Assembly: GCA_945861535.1 (NCBI GenBank)
Contig: CAMAUZ010000004.1
Coordinates: forward strand, 62,001-126,000
Length of the DNA stretch: 64,000 nt
Direction: 5' to 3'
Source of the DNA: Akkermansia muciniphila
Lineage (GTDB): Bacteria > Verrucomicrobiota > Verrucomicrobiia > Limisphaerales > BJHT01
Both the position numbers and the translations under genes were made by a program. Of the stretch, positions 59,896 through 64,000 are shown in pieces; the stretch's first letter is position 1; each line of letters begins with the position of its first letter. The notes beneath the pieces were generated by a model. The model was not told the origin of the DNA, did not search any database, and was given only the letters and a program-made list of their open reading frames with translations.

Positions 59896-61266
59896 ATGCT
59901 CACCGACACCATCGCGGCGATCGCCACACCTCTCGGCGAGGGCGGGCTGGCGGTCATCCGAATCTCGGGCGCGGCGGCACTCGCAGTGGCGGATCGCAGC
60001 TTCGTCCCACAGGGCCGCACGGCAGTGAAGCCGTCGGCCGCCGCGACGCACACATTGCACTACGGCCATGTGGTCCGGGGCGGCTGCGTGGTGGATGAAG
60101 TGATGGCGGCGGTGATGCGCGCGCCGCGCACCTTCACGCGTGAGCATGTGGTCGAACTGTCCTGCCACGGCGGCCTGCTCGCGGCCAAGAGCGTGCTCGA
60201 TACGGTGCTCGAAAATGGCGCGCGCCTGGCCGAGCCGGGGGAGTTCACCAAGCGCGCGTTCCTAAGCGGCCGCATCGATCTCGCCCAAGCCGAGGCGGTG
60301 GCGGATTTGATTCATGCCCGCACCGATCTGGCGCTTGCGGCGGCGAACGAGCAGCTCGCGGGAAAGCTCTCGCAACGCATCAACCAGCTGCGGGACGAGC
60401 TGCTGCGGACGCTCGCGCACATCGAGGCGCACCTGGATTTTCCCGACGAAGATATTTCCCCGGACACCCGCGAAACGCTGCTCGGTCGGCTGGATCGCGC
60501 GCAGCGTTTCATGGAGGAATTGCTCCACACTGCGGACGAAGGGCAACTGCTCCGGCGCGGCATCCGGGCCGCCATCGTGGGCCGGCCCAACGTCGGCAAG
60601 TCGAGCCTCCTAAACCAGCTCCTCGGCCGCGACCGCGCCATCGTCTCGGCGATTGCCGGCACCACCCGCGACACCATCGAGGAGACCGCGAACATCCGCG
60701 GGATCCCCGTCATTTTCATCGACACCGCGGGCCTGCGGGAGTCCGGCGACCAATTGGAAATCGAAGGCATGCGCCGCAGCCGCCTCGCGCTCGCCCGCGC
60801 CGAGTTGATTCTCCACGTCGTCGATCACTCGGAGGCGCTCACGCGCGAGGACGAACTTTATCTCGCAGATTTCGCAACGAAGAAGCGCCTCATCGTGTGC
60901 AACAAAGCCGACCTGCCCGGACGACTGGTCCTGCCGCCCGACGCCGCGGAATCCGTGGTACGGGTCAGTTGCGCCACGGGCAATGGCCTCGATAACCTCA
61001 AGGACGCGATCAAGCAGCTCGTGTGGGCGGGCGAAATCCGCGCCGAGATGCTCGAGGTCATGATCAACTCACGGCATCAAGGCGCGTTGCGGCGCGCGCA
61101 CGAAGCGAACGGGCGGACCGTCGCAGCGCTGCGAGGGAATCTCACTCTGGAGCTGGCCGCGATGGATTTGCGCATCGCCGTAAATGCGGTCGGCGAGGTG
61201 GTCGGGAAGACGTCGACTGAGGACTTGCTGGATTCGATCTTCAGCCAGTTCTGCATCGGGAAGTGA
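59896..61266 (+). CDS. mnmE: MnmE tRNA modification GTPase
   Basis: A 456-residue protein of normal length. The N-terminal domain begins DTIAAIATPLGEGGLAVIRI and includes FLSGRIDLAQAEAVADLI. The G domain has GRPNVGKSSLLNQLLG (P-loop near residue 232), IAGTTRDTIEE (switch), FIDTAGLRES and NKAD. It ends with the conserved CIGK. With MnmG it forms the cmnm5 group at U34 of certain tRNAs; the C-terminal Cys is catalytically important. All conserved parts are intact. Confidence 0.97.
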   Translation: MLTDTIAAIATPLGEGGLAVIRISGAAALAVADRSFVPQGRTAVKPSAAATHTLHYGHVVRGGCVVDEVMAAVMRAPRTFTREHVVELSCHGGLLAAKSVLDTVLENGARLAEPGEFTKRAFLSGRIDLAQAEAVADLIHARTDLALAAANEQLAGKLSQRINQLRDELLRTLAHIEAHLDFPDEDISPDTRETLLGRLDRAQRFMEELLHTADEGQLLRRGIRAAIVGRPNVGKSSLLNQLLGRDRAIVSAIAGTTRDTIEETANIRGIPVIFIDTAGLRESGDQLEIEGMRRSRLALARAELILHVVDHSEALTREDELYLADFATKKRLIVCNKADLPGRLVLPPDAAESVVRVSCATGNGLDNLKDAIKQLVWAGEIRAEMLEVMINSRHQGALRRAHEANGRTVAALRGNLTLELAAMDLRIAVNAVGEVVGKTSTEDLLDSIFSQFCIGK

Positions 61267-61301
61267 CGCGACCACTTGAAGATGCTAAGACTCTTCCGCC
61301 C

Positions 61302-62159
61302 ATGAATCCGTATCCCAATTTTGTCGCCGAATACGCCCGCCTCGCGCGCGCGGGAAAAGACTATCCGCTCGGGGGGTTCCCGCCCTGCGCGCGGCCCGAA
61401 ATCGCACCGGACGCACCGAACGTTTTGATATTTTCACCGCACCCGGACGATGAGGTGATCATCGGCGGACTGGCCTTGCGATTGTTACGCGAAGCCCGGT
61501 GGCGGGTCAGCAACGTCGCCGTCACCCTCGGCAGCAAACGGGAGCGGCAGGGCGAGCGGCTCGCGGAACTGCGGGCGTGCTGTGAGTGCATCGGCTTCGA
61601 ACTGGTGCAGACCGCGCCGAATGGTTTGGAGAAAGTCAACCCACGGACCCGGACGGAAGAACCGGAACATTGGACCCGTTCTGTGCAAGTCATCGCGGAG
61701 CTTTTACTGCGGCACCAACCCCGGGTCATTTTCTTCCCGCACGAACTCGACTGGAACGGGACCCACATCGGCACTCACTTCCTGGTGCTTGATGCTCTGA
61801 AAACTCTGCCAGCCTCCTTCGCGTGTCACGTCGTCGAAACTGAGTTCTGGGGACAAATGCCCACGCCGAACCTCAACGTCGAAATTACCCCGAAAGATCT
61901 CGCCGATCTTGTCACCGCCCTGACCTATCACGTGGGTGAAGTGAAGCGCAATCCCTACCACCTGTCTTTGCCCGCCTGGATGCAGGACAACGTGCGCCGC
62001 GGCGGCGAATTGGTCGGCGGACAGGGCGCGGCGGCCCCGGATTTCACCTTTGCCACGCTCTACCGAGTAAGTCGCTGGAGTAGCGGCCGACTACAGCCGC
62101 AAACTGGTGCCCGCCCGATCCTCGCGAGCACAGACTCTCCCGCTCAGTTATTCGCCTGA
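61302..62159 (+). CDS. PIG-L family deacetylase (LmbE-like)
   Basis: A 285-residue protein with the zinc motif FSPHPDDEVIIGGLAL near residue 52 and a distant HELDWNGTHIGTH that supplies the third ligand. No signal peptide is seen, so it is cytoplasmic. The family deacetylates N-acetylglucosaminyl compounds. Start ATG 61302 is favoured over a GTG at 61263. It is 35 bases after mnmE and could share its transcript. Confidence 0.92.
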   Translation: MNPYPNFVAEYARLARAGKDYPLGGFPPCARPEIAPDAPNVLIFSPHPDDEVIIGGLALRLLREARWRVSNVAVTLGSKRERQGERLAELRACCECIGFELVQTAPNGLEKVNPRTRTEEPEHWTRSVQVIAELLLRHQPRVIFFPHELDWNGTHIGTHFLVLDALKTLPASFACHVVETEFWGQMPTPNLNVEITPKDLADLVTALTYHVGEVKRNPYHLSLPAWMQDNVRRGGELVGGQGAAAPDFTFATLYRVSRWSSGRLQPQTGARPILASTDSPAQLFA

Positions 62160-62188
62160 TACCGCACCCAAGCAGGGACGGAATAGGC

Positions 62189-62221
62189 AAAAAAACCGCT
62201 GACTCCCTGCGGAGTCAGCGG
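62189..62221 (-). terminator. Intrinsic terminator of the DUF1553 gene
   Basis: On the minus strand a perfect 11-bp stem (ccgctgactcc, loop gcag, inverse) is followed by seven T. It lies 42 bases after the stop of the minus-strand gene. On the plus strand the stem is not followed by T, so it does not serve the deacetylase gene in that simple way. Confidence 0.88.
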
Positions 62222-62263
62222 CGTGAAGAGAGAGTGTGGGTGAATCTGTTAGTTTGCGGGCAA

Positions 62264-64000
62264 TCAGTCCACAAACATCAGCTCATTGGACAACAGGAGC
62301 ACCTGGCAAAAACGCTCCCAAGTCTCCAGCGGCTTCTGGCGGCTGGCACGCGCACCCATTTCAAACTCAGCGCCTGCTTTCCATTCCCGGGCTTCGTCAC
62401 CCGAGACCATGTCACCAGCACCCATTGTCTTGGCCATCGTCGCTCCCGCCGGCCTGACCGGTGCCGGACCCGCAACCCGAAGAGTCGGCGACCAGGTGAA
62501 TTGGTCGGACCGGGGATTGGTGTTGCAGGTGACAATGAAGTCAATCGTGTCACCCCGTTTCAGCTCCACTTTCGGAATGTTGGTATCAACCTTCTTGGAG
62601 TAAACCGTCCAACGGCCCAACTCACCGGCGCGACTGCTCACAATAAACGCCTGCACGCCATCACCTTCCTTGGAAATGTGGGTTAGAGCCGCTTCGATGG
62701 TCAGAGTGGCATCCTTGGGCGCCGTGAAGCGCCGGATCACCGCCAACTGTTTGATGTTACCCGGATGGCCGCCCTTGCCGTCCAGACTCAGCATCCCATA
62801 ACGCGAGTCGGGCAGCAACGGGCCACCCTGCCAAGCCTTGCCCGTATAGTGCGGCAGCGGATAGAAGCGTTGCACCGCCTTATATTTTTCGTCGTAGTTA
62901 CCGTAACCGTATTTCCAGATAGGTTCGCGGGCATCGGACTTGATGCCCGACGCGGCTTCGAGGAAGCGGGTCGCCAATTTTACCTCAATCGGATCGGGCA
63001 GGCGCTGGAAAGCAGCCTGGTAGATCGCCTCGATGCGGCGCCCGTCGTCGACTTCATTCTTGAAGTCGGTGCGATGAACCAAGCCGCGCGCCAGATCGGC
63101 CACGAAGGGACTGTTCATCATAAACAGCGCCTGCTGCGGAACGGTCGAGTTGAAGCGTTCCCCCACGGTTGCCTCGGGATTGGCGAAATCGAAAGTGCGG
63201 AAAATCGTCGCCAGATTCCGGCGATCAATGAAACCGTACATCGTGCGCCGATAACTGAACGGCTCCTGGGTCAGGCTCACCGACTGCCCACCCATCGTCA
63301 GGTCCATCTTGCCACTGATCGTCAGCAGGTTGTCGCGAAACGCCTCGAAATCCAGCCGACGGCGATTCATGCGGTGGAACAACAGGTTGTTGGGATCAAC
63401 CGCCGAGAACTGCGGCACGTCATCGCTCGACTGCTGATAGGTGTTGGAGAGCATGATCATGCGGTTGAGCTTCTTGATGGACCAGTTGTTCTCCATGAAA
63501 TAGGAGGCCAGCCAGTCCAACAGTTCCGGATGGGACGGGTCTTGGGCCCGCATGCCGAAGTCGCTAATGGTCCGGACTATGGCTCCCCCGAAATGCTGGT
63601 ACCAGACGCGATTCACAAACACCCGGGCGGTCAACGGATTGTCTTTGCTGGCGATAGATCTCGCCAACTCCAGCCGGCCGCTACCCTTTTCAAATGGACG
63701 CCGATTCGGACCGGAGAGAATTTCCAAGAACTGTCGCGGCACTTCCGCACCACGGTTGTTCGGGCTTCCCTTGATCAGGATCGTGGCATTCCTCGGAGTC
63801 TTCTGGTCCATCAACGCCATGGCGCGCTTGGGTGATCCGGGATGGCTGACCTGCAGATTGACGATCTTGTCCAGATACGGACCTTCCTGATTGCGGATAC
63901 GGTTGTTGTTGAGACCCGCGAGCTGATCGTAGTTGAGCTTCAAGGGGGAATCATTGCCATAGAGAACCTTGCGCAATTCCTCTTGGGCCGGATCAGCCAA
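62264..64000 (-). CDS. DUF1553-type protein (planctomycete/verrucomicrobial), 5' end outside window
   Basis: 578 residues of a larger protein are visible; the 5' part lies beyond the window. The family pattern is clear: RLELARSIASKDNPLTARVF, NRVWYQHFGGAIVRT, DFGMRAQDPSHPELLDWLA, LNRMIMLSNTYQQSS, NRRRLDFEAFRDNLLTISG, and ending LLLSNELMFVD. Such proteins usually have an N-terminal cytochrome c and DUF1549 domain and work on exported polysaccharides, often with a DUF1501 sulfatase-like partner. About 200 residues before the C-terminus an extra beta-rich segment (TLTIEAALTHISKEGDGVQA) is inserted in the common scheme. Confidence 0.92.
   Translation of the reverse strand: MADPAQEELRKVLYGNDSPLKLNYDQLAGLNNNRIRNQEGPYLDKIVNLQVSHPGSPKRAMALMDQKTPRNATILIKGSPNNRGAEVPRQFLEILSGPNRRPFEKGSGRLELARSIASKDNPLTARVFVNRVWYQHFGGAIVRTISDFGMRAQDPSHPELLDWLASYFMENNWSIKKLNRMIMLSNTYQQSSDDVPQFSAVDPNNLLFHRMNRRRLDFEAFRDNLLTISGKMDLTMGGQSVSLTQEPFSYRRTMYGFIDRRNLATIFRTFDFANPEATVGERFNSTVPQQALFMMNSPFVADLARGLVHRTDFKNEVDDGRRIEAIYQAAFQRLPDPIEVKLATRFLEAASGIKSDAREPIWKYGYGNYDEKYKAVQRFYPLPHYTGKAWQGGPLLPDSRYGMLSLDGKGGHPGNIKQLAVIRRFTAPKDATLTIEAALTHISKEGDGVQAFIVSSRAGELGRWTVYSKKVDTNIPKVELKRGDTIDFIVTCNTNPRSDQFTWSPTLRVAGPAPVRPAGATMAKTMGAGDMVSGDEAREWKAGAEFEMGARASRQKPLETWERFCQVLLLSNELMFVD

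Overview
The window is high-GC bacterial DNA that most resembles a Verrucomicrobiota chromosome (Pedosphaera/Limisphaerales type). This is inferred from the combination of formylglycine sulfatases, a Tat-exported Gfo/Idh/MocA oxidoreductase, a DUF1553-type (planctomycete/verrucomicrobial) protein, many secreted SGNH and sialidase-like proteins, and abundant palindromic intergenic repeats. No rRNA or tRNA gene and no CRISPR array was recognised.

Layout. 1-5.3 kb: a truncated Tat oxidoreductase, an orphan YefM-type antitoxin, a SieB-like membrane protein, and an RsbW-like kinase next to a Cache-HAMP-SpoIIE phosphatase (partner-switching signalling). 5.6-16.1 kb: a Wsp-like (alternative cellular function) chemosensory operon in the order CheW, CheR-TPR, CheW, MCP, CheA with two HPt domains and a REC domain, CheB, and a REC-REC-histidine kinase-REC hybrid where WspR would normally be. 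The cheR frame is broken at a run of eight T, and a decayed REC domain follows the last gene. 16.5-32.7 kb: a secreted glycan-degradation island with two sulfatases, an AGE-family epimerase, a SASA-type esterase, a sialidase-SGNH fusion, a second sialidase-like protein, a phospholipase C/nuclease-like-SGNH fusion and an MFS transporter. Together these suggest use of sulfated, O-acetylated, perhaps sialylated glycans. 33.1-36.6 kb: two translationally coupled genes for unrecognised exported/membrane proteins, preceded by a G13 tract. 37.2-40.9 kb: an ABC ATPase, FtsX-like permease, His-rich lipoprotein and DUF3299 lipoprotein, reminiscent of the Zrg zinc-uptake locus.

41.3-55.6 kb: a cluster of four histidine kinases and five stand-alone response regulators, interrupted by a VapBC-like toxin-antitoxin pair on the other strand. 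56-62.2 kb: a 1112-residue TolA-like coiled-coil protein with a SHOCT-like segment and a clear terminator, then a small conserved protein, mnmE and a PIG-L deacetylase. 62.3 kb to the end: a truncated DUF1553 protein with its own terminator.

Intergenic DNA is unusually rich in repeats: a 205-bp MITE with 18-bp inverted ends and 11-bp target duplications, several palindrome families present in two or more copies, a 131-bp tandem repeat and a 21-bp minisatellite. Remnants of a transposase and of a receiver domain show ongoing decay. All functional calls come from reading motifs in the translated sequence; no database search was run.
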